A DNA stretch of 62,092 nt from JAKLQR01 sp963753165 (lineage in GTDB: Bacteria; Nitrospirota; Thermodesulfovibrionia; Thermodesulfovibrionales; SM23-35), in NCBI GenBank assembly GCA_963753165.1, contig CAVWBP010000001.1:1-62092 (forward strand), given 5' to 3'. Position 1 is the stretch's first letter, and each line of letters starts with the position of its first letter. The notes beneath the pieces were generated by a model, which saw only the letters and a program-made list of their open reading frames with translations, was not told the DNA's origin and searched no databases. A program made the translations under genes and the position numbers. This document shows positions 47,680-56,418 of this stretch, one piece after another.

Positions 47680-47916
47680 TTGGTTAAAATCAGACTAACC
47701 CGGTTGGGAGCACATAAACGACCTTTCTACAGAGTAGTGGTGGCTGATTCCAGGGCGCGAAGGGACGGCCCCTTTATCGAGATACTGGGGACATATAATC
47801 CCCTGAAGGAGCCCTCTGAGATAATCCTCGATCTGGAAAAGGCCAAATTTTGGTTGCAGCGTGGAGCACAACCTACTGAGATTGTTAAAAAGCTAATGCA
47901 AAGGGCTAGCCTATAG
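47680..47916 (+). CDS. rpsP: 30S ribosomal protein S16
   Basis: A 78-residue small-subunit protein, start VKIRLTRLGAHKRPFYRVVVADSRARRDG. The TTG start at 47680 is supported by AAGGAGGTGATGAA just before it. It leads the rpsP-khpA-trmD-rplS group. Confidence 0.97.
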   Translation: MVKIRLTRLGAHKRPFYRVVVADSRARRDGPFIEILGTYNPLKEPSEIILDLEKAKFWLQRGAQPTEIVKKLMQRASL

Positions 47917-47945
47917 GCAGCCGGAACACGCATGGAGGTGGAACG

Positions 47946-48176
47946 ATGAAAGACTTGGTAGAGAAGATGGCAAAGGCTCTGGTAGACAAGCCTGAAGAGG
48001 TGAATGTTGCTGAGGTAGAGGGCGAAAAAACCACTGTATTTGAACTCAGGGTAGCACCAAGCGATCTTGGAAAGGTCATCGGAAAACAGGGAAAGACTGC
48101 ACGCGCAATGAGGACGATTCTCAGTGCATCAGGAACCAAAATCGGCAAACGTTGTGTGCTTGAAATCCTTGAATAA
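47946..48176 (+). CDS. khpA: KhpA KH-domain RNA-binding protein
   Basis: A 76-residue single KH-domain protein with the GxxG loop in GKVIGKQGKTARAMR. It usually follows rpsP, as here (29-base gap, ATG 47946 behind ATGGAGGTGG). It binds small RNAs and mRNAs and often pairs with KhpB/Jag. Confidence 0.95.
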   Translation: MKDLVEKMAKALVDKPEEVNVAEVEGEKTTVFELRVAPSDLGKVIGKQGKTARAMRTILSASGTKIGKRCVLEILE

Positions 48177-48263
48177 CCATTCATCATGTACTTTTTAGCG
48201 GGGATACCCACGTATCTGTTCTCTGTGCATCCACATCCCCGGACAACTTAGATTCAGGAAGAA

Positions 48264-48308
48264 AAAGGGGTAAAAGAGAAACAAGACAAAAAATTCTTTT
48301 ACCCCTTT
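48264..48308 (+). terminator. Long hairpin between khpA and trmD
   Basis: Perfect 14-bp inverted repeat AAAGGGGTAAAAGA (48264-48277) / TCTTTTACCCCTTT (48295-48308) with a 17-base loop in the 187-base gap. It lacks a clean T-run. It could be a partial terminator or processing site. The gap lies where rimM is usually encoded. Confidence 0.6.
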
Positions 48309-48363
48309 ATATTTTCTCCATAAGCCCTGAGCTGCTGTCAGGCTCCGGGCCCGGAACCCGGCA

Positions 48364-49101
48364 ATGAGATACGACATAATTACAATTTTTCCTGATATTT
48401 TTCATGCGTATCTCAGTGAAAGTATTATGAAGAGAGCGATCGCGAAAGGGATCATCGAGATCGGGATCCATAACCTCCGGGATTTTACCACGGACAGACA
48501 CAGAACGGTTGATGATTCCCCTTATGGAGGCGGTTCAGGAATGGTAATGAAACCTGAGCCGTTTTTTACTGCCATCGAAACGATCTGTTCTGACGATTCC
48601 GCGAGAAGAGTCATTATGTTAAGCCCTGCGGGTAAAAGGTTTGAGCAGGGCATCGCAGAGGAGATGGCACAGGAGACGAGGCGTCTCGTATTTCTCTGCG
48701 GCAGATATGAAGCCATCGATGAGCGCGTGAAGACGGCGCTGGTTGACGACGAACTCTCGATCGGTGATTACGTTCTTACTGGCGGCGAACTGCCTGCTTT
48801 GGTTATAATAGATGCCATCACCAGGCTTTTGCCGGGTGCGCTCGGAGACGAACACTCTGCCGAGGTAGAATCGTTTACATGGGGGATGCTCGATTATCCC
48901 CACTATACAAGACCTGAGCATTTCAGGGGTTTCAGCGTACCGGAGGTCCTGCTTTCCGGGAACCATAAGGACATCCTGAAATGGAGAAGGAAAGAGGCGC
49001 TTCGCAGGACGCTGGAGAGGAGACCGGATCTCCTTGAAAAAAGAACGCTCAGCGATGAAGACAAGAGATTGACACAAGAGATAAAGGAGGAAACACCATG
49101 A
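48364..49101 (+). CDS. trmD: tRNA (guanine37-N1)-methyltransferase TrmD
   Basis: A 245-residue SPOUT methyltransferase that puts m1G at position 37 next to the anticodon. RYDIITIFPDIF start, PYGGGSGMVMKPEP, LCGRYEAIDERV (usually YEGIDER), the knot segment LSIGDYVLTGGELPALVI, and the C-terminal PHYTRPEHFRGFSVPEVLLSG. There is no obvious Shine-Dalgarno before ATG 48364. It overlaps rplS by 4 bases. Confidence 0.97.
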   Translation: MRYDIITIFPDIFHAYLSESIMKRAIAKGIIEIGIHNLRDFTTDRHRTVDDSPYGGGSGMVMKPEPFFTAIETICSDDSARRVIMLSPAGKRFEQGIAEEMAQETRRLVFLCGRYEAIDERVKTALVDDELSIGDYVLTGGELPALVIIDAITRLLPGALGDEHSAEVESFTWGMLDYPHYTRPEHFRGFSVPEVLLSGNHKDILKWRRKEALRRTLERRPDLLEKRTLSDEDKRLTQEIKEETP

Positions 49102-49469
49102 ACCTTGTAATGGCTGTTGAGGAAGCATACAGGAAAGACATGACGGAATTCAACATCGGAGATACAGTCAGAGTTTCAGTGAAAGTCATCGAGGGAGACA
49201 AGGAAAGAATCCAGCCCTTCGACGGCGTTGTGATTGCAAGACGGGGCGGAAGCACCCGCGAGACGTTCACTGTCCGGAAGATATCGTTTGGCATTGGTGT
49301 CGAAAGGATTTTCCCCCTCTTCTCTCCCTCTATTCATAAAATCGATGTCCTGAAGAGGGGCGACGTGAGAAGGGCCAAACTCTATTATCTGAGGGGGAAG
49401 AAAGGCAAGGCTGCAAAGGTAAAAGAAAAAGAAAGGGTATTCGAACAAAAGAGAACCCAATCCGAATAA
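49098..49469 (+). CDS. rplS: 50S ribosomal protein L19
   Basis: A 123-residue protein of the large subunit near the 30S interface. FNIGDTVRVSVKVIEGDKERIQPFDGVVIARRGG..ETFTVRKISFGIGVERIFPL is the family core (quoted in parts). ATG overlaps the trmD stop (ATGA), RBS AAAGGAGGAAA lies inside trmD. Confidence 0.97.
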   Translation: MNLVMAVEEAYRKDMTEFNIGDTVRVSVKVIEGDKERIQPFDGVVIARRGGSTRETFTVRKISFGIGVERIFPLFSPSIHKIDVLKRGDVRRAKLYYLRGKKGKAAKVKEKERVFEQKRTQSE

Positions 49470-49475
49470 CCCCTT

Positions 49476-50087
49476 ATGGATATTTATCAGCATGACGAAT
49501 CCCTCCGGAAAAAGGGGTTCCCTCTGATTGCTGGTATCGATGAAGCAGGAAGAGGACCACTTGCTGGCCCTGTCGTTGCCGCAGCGGTTGTCTTGAAAAC
49601 AGGGACCAGAATAGACGGTCTCCGGGACTCCAAGAAGGTTCCTGCAAAGGAAAGGGAGTCGCTCTTCTCGGAGATAAAAAATACCGCTGTCGATATGGGC
49701 ATCGGCATTGTCGACCACGCCGATATTGACAGGCTGAACATTCTGAGGGCAACAAGATACGCGATGAAGCTTGCTGTCGAAAATCTTTCGCTGCAACCCG
49801 ACCTCCTCATCATTGATGCGGTATCACTCCCCTCGGTTTCCATCCGCCAGCTCACTCCTGTCAAAGGAGAAAGCGTGAGCGCTTCTGTTGCAGCCGCCTC
49901 AATTATCGCCAAATGCGTAAGGGACAAGATTATGACCGAGTACCACGAACTGTATCCCCAGTACAATTTCAGCAAACACAAAGGCTACTCGACAAGAGAA
50001 CACATGCAGAAGCTTCAGGAGTTCGGCCCCTGTCCGATCCACCGGAGGAGCTTTTGCAAAGTAATGTCGGTGCAACTCCCATTGTGA
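49476..50087 (+). CDS. rnhB: Ribonuclease HII
   Basis: A 203-residue enzyme that removes RNA or single ribonucleotides from DNA. Catalytic acidic residues in AGIDEAGRGPLAGPVV and in LLIIDAVSL, with SVAAASIIAKCVRD. It starts 6 bases after rplS, in the common order rplS-rnhB. Confidence 0.96.
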   Translation: MDIYQHDESLRKKGFPLIAGIDEAGRGPLAGPVVAAAVVLKTGTRIDGLRDSKKVPAKERESLFSEIKNTAVDMGIGIVDHADIDRLNILRATRYAMKLAVENLSLQPDLLIIDAVSLPSVSIRQLTPVKGESVSASVAAASIIAKCVRDKIMTEYHELYPQYNFSKHKGYSTREHMQKLQEFGPCPIHRRSFCKVMSVQLPL

Positions 50088-50093
50088 CCCTTT

Positions 50094-50741
50094 ATGGACA
50101 AAGAAAGAATTGATGAAGCGTTAGAACTCCTCTGGGTTCTCAGTGAAGAAGGTCATAAGGATCTGAACCGCTTCAGGATGAGTTCCGAAGACGATGAAAT
50201 CGATGCGGTCATCGCTGTTCTCAGGAGAGAAGACCTTGTAGTTGTTACCGGTGATTCTATCCAGTTCTCTGAAAAAGGCCGCGTTCAGGCAAAAGCATTA
50301 ATAAGGCGCCTTCGCCTTGCTGAAAGACTTTTCACGGATGTCTTCGAACTGAGGGAAGACACTGTTATTGCAGATGCCTGCAAGATGGAACATATCCTCA
50401 GTGAGGAACTCACCGACAGCGTCTGCACCTTTCTCGGTCATCCGCAGACATGCCCGCATGGCAAAGCCATACCGAGAGGAGAATGCTGCAAGAAATATAA
50501 GGTGGAAATCGAACCTCTGGTCACAAAGCTTTCCGCTTTTGAAGTAGGCTCAAAAGGCAGGATCACCTTCATTGTACAGACTGATCCATCAAGACTCAGC
50601 AGGCTGAATTCGTTGGGAATCACCGCAGGGAGCGTAATCAGGCTCCTGCAGAAAACCCCTTCATTTGTTATCCAGATCGATGAGACAACCATCGCCCTCG
50701 ACCCTGAAATCGCAAAGGCAATATTCGTCAAAAAAATGTGA
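50094..50741 (+). CDS. DtxR/MntR-family metal-dependent transcriptional regulator
   Basis: A 215-residue regulator: an N-terminal winged helix (about 1-65), a metal-binding dimerisation domain (about 70-125) with DACKMEHILSEEL and FLGHPQTCPHGKAIP, and a C-terminal FeoA/SH3-like domain (about 145-215). Bound Fe, Mn, Ni or Co would trigger DNA binding. It is 6 bases after rnhB and convergent with the cbi operon (8-base gap). A link to Ni/Co uptake is possible but only positional. Confidence 0.88.
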   Translation: MDKERIDEALELLWVLSEEGHKDLNRFRMSSEDDEIDAVIAVLRREDLVVVTGDSIQFSEKGRVQAKALIRRLRLAERLFTDVFELREDTVIADACKMEHILSEELTDSVCTFLGHPQTCPHGKAIPRGECCKKYKVEIEPLVTKLSAFEVGSKGRITFIVQTDPSRLSRLNSLGITAGSVIRLLQKTPSFVIQIDETTIALDPEIAKAIFVKKM

Positions 50742-50749
50742 TAATGGCT

Positions 50750-51490
50750 TTACCTTCGTGTGTATTGCCTGGACAACGGCAATTCGAGGCTGTTGTCTTC
50801 GAGCAGATTCTCATCTGAGAGTATTTCCTCAGCAGGACCGTCGGCAGCTACCTGCCCGTCTTTTATGATAATACACCGTTCGCATACATTCAAAATCAGG
50901 TCAAGGTCATGGGACGCAATAATTTTCGTGTGTTCGAATCCCCTGAGGAGATTGATAAGCTGCCTTCTCGATTTCGGATCGAGGTTCGATGCCGGTTCAT
51001 CCATAATAAGTATATCAGGGTCCATCGCCATGACGGTTGCGATTGCAACCGACCTCTTCTGCCCCTCGGAGAGCCTGTGCGGGGGCCTGTCCATAAGATG
51101 GAGACAATTCACCATATCGAGCGCGGTCCTTACCCGTTCCTTCACTTTCTCTTCCGACAATCCGAGATTGATAGGACCGAACGCAACATCTTCATACACA
51201 GTGGGCATAAAAAGCTGGTCGTCGGTCCTCTGAAAAACAACCCCGACTTTTTTTCTTATTTCCTGCTTCGTCTGTTTGCTGAGCATCACCTCTCCGACCG
51301 ATATTTCACCCTTTGTGGGAATAAGCTGGCCGCTGAGGTTCAGGAGAAGAGTTGTTTTTCCCATTCCGTTTGCGCCCGCAATCCCGACGGATTCTCCGTG
51401 AAGAATCCTGAACGAAATTCCCTTCAGGGCTTCTGTTCCATCAGGATAATTGAAACGAACATCAGTCAGATCTACAATATGGTGGCTCAT
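50750..51490 (-). CDS. cbiO: Cobalt/nickel ECF transporter ATPase CbiO
   Basis: A 246-residue ABC ATPase of the energy-coupling-factor type. Walker A GANGMGKTTLLLNL, signature LSEGQKRSVAIATVMAM, Walker B ILIMDEPASNLD, switch His in IASHDLDLI. Its start overlaps cbiQ by 4 bases. It powers the CbiMNQ membrane part. Confidence 0.94.
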   Translation of the reverse strand: MSHHIVDLTDVRFNYPDGTEALKGISFRILHGESVGIAGANGMGKTTLLLNLSGQLIPTKGEISVGEVMLSKQTKQEIRKKVGVVFQRTDDQLFMPTVYEDVAFGPINLGLSEEKVKERVRTALDMVNCLHLMDRPPHRLSEGQKRSVAIATVMAMDPDILIMDEPASNLDPKSRRQLINLLRGFEHTKIIASHDLDLILNVCERCIIIKDGQVAADGPAEEILSDENLLEDNSLELPLSRQYTRR

Positions 51491-52296
51491 CTGAGATACC
51501 CGCTGACTGTTTCACCGAGGAAATTCACGACATCGACTTTTCTGAAAAAATAAAAGAGTGCAACAGCGACTACTCCAAAAAGCAGGTCAGGAACTCTGAA
51601 CGAATGACGTTTCAGCATCCGTATTTCCCCCTTGAATCCCCTGGAGAGCATAGCCTGATAGATCCTTTCGGCCCGTTCAACACTCCTCACGAGGAGGACT
51701 GAGATGAGCTTTATGAACGTCTTTATCTCTTTTCCTTTTTTCCCGAATGACCGCGCCTCCCGTGCCCGCAGCATTCTCAACGCAACATCGAGGAGCACAA
51801 AAAGATACCGGTAAAGAAAAAGCAGTTGCAGGACAAAGACTTTCGGCAATTTCAGCCGTTCGAGCGCTTCACATATTCCCGGAAACGAGGTGATTGCAAT
51901 AAGCAGAAGGGCTGTGCTTACCGTGAGGATGAATTTCACAAGAATCGAGAGGAACGACACCCACCCTCCGGTAACCGGTATGCCGAAGGGTGCAAGGAGG
52001 ACATTGGTATCGAGCAGGGGATTGAACATTCCGATGAACACGGCGAAGGGTGATACAAAGAGGATCTTCTTCGCAATGGCGTTGAAAGGAATATCCCCCA
52101 CGGTGAGGAGAAACACCGGATAGAGGAAAAACGGAATGAGCGCGGAGAGTTCATATTTAGGGAAAGAGACCACAAAGAGGATAAAGATAAACGATACCGT
52201 TAGCTTCATCCTTGGATCAAGTCTGTGGACGAAGGTATCCCTGTATGAAAGGGTATCGAGATACCCTATGTTGAAAAACTCCGCTTCGAATTTCAC
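51487..52296 (-). CDS. cbiQ: Cobalt/nickel ECF transporter transmembrane component CbiQ
   Basis: A 269-residue membrane protein with about five hydrophobic segments and the coupling motifs MLRAREARSFG and ERAERIYQAMLSRGF that contact the ATPase. It overlaps both neighbours by 4 bases. Confidence 0.93.
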   Translation of the reverse strand: MKFEAEFFNIGYLDTLSYRDTFVHRLDPRMKLTVSFIFILFVVSFPKYELSALIPFFLYPVFLLTVGDIPFNAIAKKILFVSPFAVFIGMFNPLLDTNVLLAPFGIPVTGGWVSFLSILVKFILTVSTALLLIAITSFPGICEALERLKLPKVFVLQLLFLYRYLFVLLDVALRMLRAREARSFGKKGKEIKTFIKLISVLLVRSVERAERIYQAMLSRGFKGEIRMLKRHSFRVPDLLFGVVAVALFYFFRKVDVVNFLGETVSGYLR

Positions 52297-53341
52297 ATCT
52301 TTGCTTTGTTTCTGTTCATAAATTTAATCCCGAATCCGAAAAGTATTATCAATGCAAGGACCATCAACCCTCCTATAATACCTGAGAGCGAGGTGCCCGG
52401 GTCAACTGCCGGCCAGGAAGAAGGAGTGGTTTCTGTATTCTCTTCACCCCCCTTGGACGGCAGGGAATAGTCAGGGAGAATGGCTGTCTTCTCCTGGAGT
52501 TTTGAGAGATTTTCACTTACCGGATTCTCTTGTACCGGCACTTCGGGTTTCCCGTATATTTTTTCAATCGACCATTCAAGCCCGTCCGGATGCGTTGAGG
52601 CAAGCCATGAAAATGCGCCGCCGGTAATAACTGCAAGGATCGCCATAACAATCAGCACCTTCTTGATCGATCCACCCGCGGCAACGGATTTCACACCCTC
52701 AAGGTCTTCCACAATGTCAGGTCTGAGAGACCGGACATAGATGACAATACCGGCTGTGACAAACCCTTCGATCAGGCCAATGGCGAGATGTATTGGCTGC
52801 ATAAGCGCGAGGAATGTACTGAGCGGGAGTTCGGTTATCCCCGAAAGCCTGGTTTCAAGAACAACAGACAAGGCTCCAATCTGGAGAGCGACGACCACAC
52901 TCAGAATCGATGCGAGGGTTATCATTTTCGGTGATTTGCTGTATTTCCTACCAGCACCCGGTAAATCAGGGGATACCCGATGAAACAGGGATAGATTCCG
53001 AGGTTCCATATGTTCGCACCCAGGGCGAGCAGCCCCCCGTCGGCGAAAAAAAGTGCCTGTATCATGAGAACGGATGCGATGACGAGAAATGCAGGATAGG
53101 GTCCAAGGAGAATTGCGAGGAGCATTCCTCCTCCGATATGCCCGCTTGACCCTGTTCCGGGTATGGTGAAATTAATCATCTGTCCCGCAAAAATGAATGC
53201 ACCGAGAACCCCCATGAGGGGGATGAGTTTATCGTCCATCTTTGCCGTCAGTTTCTTTGCAGAGAAAATAATAGTCCCGAGCGTCCCGGCCCAGAGCGCG
53301 CCACCTACTGCGGGAGAGAGTAACGCATCTGCCATATGCAT
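52293..53341 (-). CDS. cbiM: Cobalt/nickel substrate-binding component CbiM fused to a CbiN/PDGLE domain (one-base frameshift)
   Basis: About 349 residues after repair. N-terminus MHMADALLSPAVGG carries the metal-binding His2 region of CbiM/NikM. Several membrane helices follow, up to QPIHLAIGLIEGFVTA. The tail has a further helix pair flanking HPDGLEWSIEKI, the PDGLE motif of CbiN/NikN. The frame breaks at about 52944-52950: inserting one base turns YRVLVGN into YRVLVGKYSKSPKMITLAS and continues the family sequence. RBS GAGGAGG precedes ATG 53341. It follows the porin by 51 bases. Ni versus Co cannot be told from sequence. Confidence 0.85.
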
Positions 53342-53392
53342 AGTATTTGCCTCCTCAATCTAAATTGTTATCATACGTTGTTTCCGCTCATT

Positions 53393-54523
53393 TCAGAAAT
53401 ACGCGTTCGCTCTTACTCCGTAGATGAATCCATCACGGTCCGCATTCGTTTTCAGATCATCATCAATATACTGAAGATCAAGCGTAAGATCGCTGAATTG
53501 AGAGACTTTCACTCTCACATAGGCTTCTGTTGCAATCGTGCGGTCGATATCCGAGCCGCATGCTCCATCGAGATATGCATAGCCGAACCCGAATTCATCG
53601 TCTTCTCTGCCCCAGAGCCTGCCGTTTATGTTCAGCCCGCCGGAGTAGACTTTGTCATGGTCAATCACCGCTTCATCATCCTGCCAGCTGGCTTTCAGAA
53701 AAACCCCGACGATTTCGCTCAACTTCTGGTCAGCCGATATCCCGATTCCCTGGAGGCTCCCTTTTTCCCCCTCGTCCGGACACTGAAACCGTTCGTTTGT
53801 AGTGTATCCGTATACCCTATAGTTGCCTTCTCCCAGGGCGGTAACGAGTTTATATCCTGCCTGGACTGCGTAATAAGTATAGTTGGTGAATGCATCATCA
53901 CCTGACTCAAATTTAGAGTTCATCGCAAGCGCACGTATCGAAAAATTTGAAACATCCATCTCGATTACCCCGCCAAGGTCATAGGAAGGCAAATTCACAT
54001 TCTTATGGTTCACAAAGGCCTCATTCATAAACTGGCTGCGCTCGCAGTTGGCAAAGGTATTGTCATCGATATATGCAGTCGAGTCGATAATGCCTCCGGT
54101 TATACCCAGGGTTGCGTTATCAGAGAGAAGGAATGTATGTTTGTACCACGCTTCGAGCAGGTAGTCCCTATTCCTTCCGTTGATATCTCTGAGGTCGTCC
54201 TCAAGGTCTCCCGCATAGGGCACAAGCGAAAACAGTCCGAGAGAGTTCAGCCCGTTTCCTGCGCCAAAACTGAGTGTTGCCTGGAATTCATCGACTTCTG
54301 TAGGGTGAAAATTCATCCCGAGATCCATTACCGCAGCGCCCCTCCCGGCATTATCCGTGTCTTCTCCGTCCACATCTGCATGCTGATAGATACCGGTCAG
54401 CATGCCCTCTATGGACAATTTTTCGTTCACGTCGTAGGCTGAAACACTATTTGTGAGGATAAAGAAGAGACAAATGGCAAAAAAGAATAAAAAACTCATC
54501 GGTCTGTTCTTTGTTTGTTTCAC
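53393..54523 (-). CDS. Outer-membrane porin upstream of the Ni/Co transporter
   Basis: A 376-residue outer-membrane beta-barrel protein. GTG 54523 was chosen because GGAGGG lies 6 bases upstream; the longer frame to 54676 has no ribosome site. Signal peptide ends near SVSAYD. The body has alternating beta-strand pattern and ends in the aromatic ANAYF, the barrel-assembly signal. It looks like a carbohydrate-type porin, but its place 51 bases before cbiM suggests it serves metal or metal-chelate entry; this is inferred from the operon. Confidence 0.75.
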   Translation of the reverse strand: MKQTKNRPMSFLFFFAICLFFILTNSVSAYDVNEKLSIEGMLTGIYQHADVDGEDTDNAGRGAAVMDLGMNFHPTEVDEFQATLSFGAGNGLNSLGLFSLVPYAGDLEDDLRDINGRNRDYLLEAWYKHTFLLSDNATLGITGGIIDSTAYIDDNTFANCERSQFMNEAFVNHKNVNLPSYDLGGVIEMDVSNFSIRALAMNSKFESGDDAFTNYTYYAVQAGYKLVTALGEGNYRVYGYTTNERFQCPDEGEKGSLQGIGISADQKLSEIVGVFLKASWQDDEAVIDHDKVYSGGLNINGRLWGREDDEFGFGYAYLDGACGSDIDRTIATEAYVRVKVSQFSDLTLDLQYIDDDLKTNADRDGFIYGVRANAYF

Positions 54524-54640
54524 GATTCCCTCCTGAATATATTCATGAAATATCTGTTCCAAAGTAGTTGCGGAGCAACGGGAGTGTTTATCGGCATCAG
54601 AAGTGTTTTTGAACCATGGATTCCCCTTTCTCAGGGCAAT

Positions 54641-54695
54641 AAAAAAGCCCCGAAAGCTTTCTGACCTGCTGGTCATTGTTCAAGCCTTCGTGGCT
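54641..54695 (-). promoter_or_regulatory. Structured leader / candidate attenuator of the porin-cbiMNQO operon
   Basis: On the minus strand, right after the predicted transcription start, three small hairpins follow one another: AGCC-ACGAA-GGCT (54695-54683), TGACC-AGCA-GGTCA (54675-54662) and AAAGC/GCTTT followed by T6 (54660-54641). The last resembles an intrinsic terminator about 120 bases before the start codon. I do not recognise a known riboswitch. The 54524-54839 region holds no gene. Confidence 0.45.
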
Positions 54696-54710
54696 CAGAT
54701 AACTAAATTC

Positions 54711-54739
54711 AGATTAGCACAGGGGAGTTTCGAAGTCAA
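54711..54739 (-). promoter_or_regulatory. Promoter of the porin-cbiMNQO operon
   Basis: Minus strand TTGACT (54739-54734), 17-base spacer, TAATCT (54716-54711). Close to consensus, with a start expected near 54704. Confidence 0.65.
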
Positions 54740-54839
54740 TAGTTTTTAAAATTATTCCTTCAAGCAATAGCTTTATTCTGTTATAACCAGCTTGTGAGTA
54801 TGGAATTATTGGATATGATCAGTAAACAAATACTTAGAG

Positions 54840-55670
54840 TTAGTGCAGGCCCTTCTGGGAGAAGTGCCGGTATAAAAACGCGCAGACAAAAAACATGAAG
54901 TTCATGAGAACAATCGTCGCACCAGTAGGAATATTCAGGATTAAGGAGAGAGAGATGCCGGTAATAACTGATATTACTGCAACACATGATGAGATCACCA
55001 TAGTGCCTTTGAACCCCCGTGCAAACTGGAGTGCCGTGACGGCCGGGAGTATAAGCAGCGATGAGGTAAGCATGATGCCTACTACTTTCATGGTGAGCAC
55101 CACGGTTATTCCTGTCAGGAGAACCAGGAGCGTGTTGATCCTTTCCGTATCGATCCCGGAAACCCGCGCGAACTCTTCATCAAACGTGGCGGACAGATGT
55201 TCATTATAGAAAAAAATAATCATGAACAGGACCACCACAGAGAGGCCGATGGACGTGTACACTTCAATATCGGTAATGGAGAGGATGTTGCCGAAGAGAA
55301 AACTGAACAGGTCAATGTTGAATCCGCCGGATAAGCTTGCAATGAGCACCCCCAGCGCGATACCGAGCGATGAGACGATGCCGATGGCCGCGTCTCCGTA
55401 TATTTTCGCTTTCTGTGTCAGCTTCAGGATACCGAGTGAACTCACCATTACGACCGGTATGGCGACGGAAAGCGGATGCTGTCTCAGGAATAAACCGAGG
55501 GCTACGCTCCCGAACGTCACGTGTGCAAGACCGTCCCCGATAAGCGAGTATCTTCTGAGCACAAGGAGAACCCCGAGAAGCGAACAGACCAGCGCGATGA
55601 ACGATCCCGCGATGATTGCCCTCCGGATGAATTCATACTGAAGCGCACTGAGTATATCCATATCAATCAT
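54840..55670 (-). CDS. znuB: Zinc/manganese ABC transporter permease ZnuB
   Basis: A 276-residue inner-membrane permease of the ABC-3 family with about eight helices. RRYSLIGDGLAHVTFGSVALG, ATFDEEFARVSGI and VVGIMLTSSLLILPAVTA are family segments. ATG 55670 overlaps the end of znuC (MIDMDIL; 55661 is an alternative). It is last in zur-znuA-znuC-znuB. Confidence 0.92.
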   Translation of the reverse strand: MIDMDILSALQYEFIRRAIIAGSFIALVCSLLGVLLVLRRYSLIGDGLAHVTFGSVALGLFLRQHPLSVAIPVVMVSSLGILKLTQKAKIYGDAAIGIVSSLGIALGVLIASLSGGFNIDLFSFLFGNILSITDIEVYTSIGLSVVVLFMIIFFYNEHLSATFDEEFARVSGIDTERINTLLVLLTGITVVLTMKVVGIMLTSSLLILPAVTALQFARGFKGTMVISSCVAVISVITGISLSLILNIPTGATIVLMNFMFFVCAFLYRHFSQKGLH

Positions 55671-56418
55671 GCCTGTGGCAGATAAGGTGTTGCGCAAATT
55701 CACCGAAATAGGACGTCATGTGTTCAGAGGTGCAGAAGGCGTCAAAACTGCCGAAGAAGATGACTTTCTTATCGAGATAGAGGAGTTTGGATGCATATTT
55801 CCCTATTGTCGCACTGTCGTGGGTAACAAGGATAATCGTAACTTGTCTGTTCCTGTTTAAATCCTGAAGGGTATGATAGAAATGTTCACGCGCCTCGGGA
55901 TCAAAAGCGGTCGTCGGTTCATCGAGGATCAGGAGTTCCGGCCCGTTCACTATTGCCCTCGCAACAAGCACCCGTTGCTGCTGGCCGCCTGAAAGTTCGC
56001 CGATCAGGGCGTCTCTGATATCGGTTATATCCATAAGTTTCATGGCTTCATCAATCAATATCCGGTCTGATTTATCAAGGCGCTTCGGAAACTTCTTCTT
56101 CGCAAATAGTCCAAGCGAGATGACTTCTTTTACCGTTGCCGGAAAATTCGGGTTCAGGAAACTGAGTTTCTGGGGCAGGTAACCAATCCTGAACCACTCG
56201 TTGAATTCTCCCGGATCTTTTCCGAAGAGCGCCACTGTTCCGCTCTCCTGCCTGATCAGCCTGAGGATTGCCTTAACAAGGGTTGTTTTCCCTGACCCGT
56301 TGGGGCCGACAAATCCGACGTAGTCTCCGGCCTCTACTGCAAAAGAGATATCACTTAACACTTCCACGGAATTGTATCTGCAGTTCAGGTGTTCGACCGT
56401 AATTATCTCTCCCGGCAT
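55663..56418 (-). CDS. znuC: Zinc ABC transporter ATPase ZnuC
   Basis: A 251-residue ABC ATPase: Walker A GPNGSGKTTLVKAIL, Q-loop YLPQK, signature LSGGQQQRVLVARAI, Walker B LLILDEPTTAFD, His switch VTHD. It overlaps znuA at its start and znuB at its end. Confidence 0.94.
   Translation of the reverse strand: MPGEIITVEHLNCRYNSVEVLSDISFAVEAGDYVGFVGPNGSGKTTLVKAILRLIRQESGTVALFGKDPGEFNEWFRIGYLPQKLSFLNPNFPATVKEVISLGLFAKKKFPKRLDKSDRILIDEAMKLMDITDIRDALIGELSGGQQQRVLVARAIVNGPELLILDEPTTAFDPEAREHFYHTLQDLNRNRQVTIILVTHDSATIGKYASKLLYLDKKVIFFGSFDAFCTSEHMTSYFGEFAQHLICHRHD

Noticed and set aside
54524..54760. Cobalamin riboswitch before the porin-cbi operon
   Set aside because: No B12 box or the long multi-arm core; the leader before the T-run is only about 65 bases.
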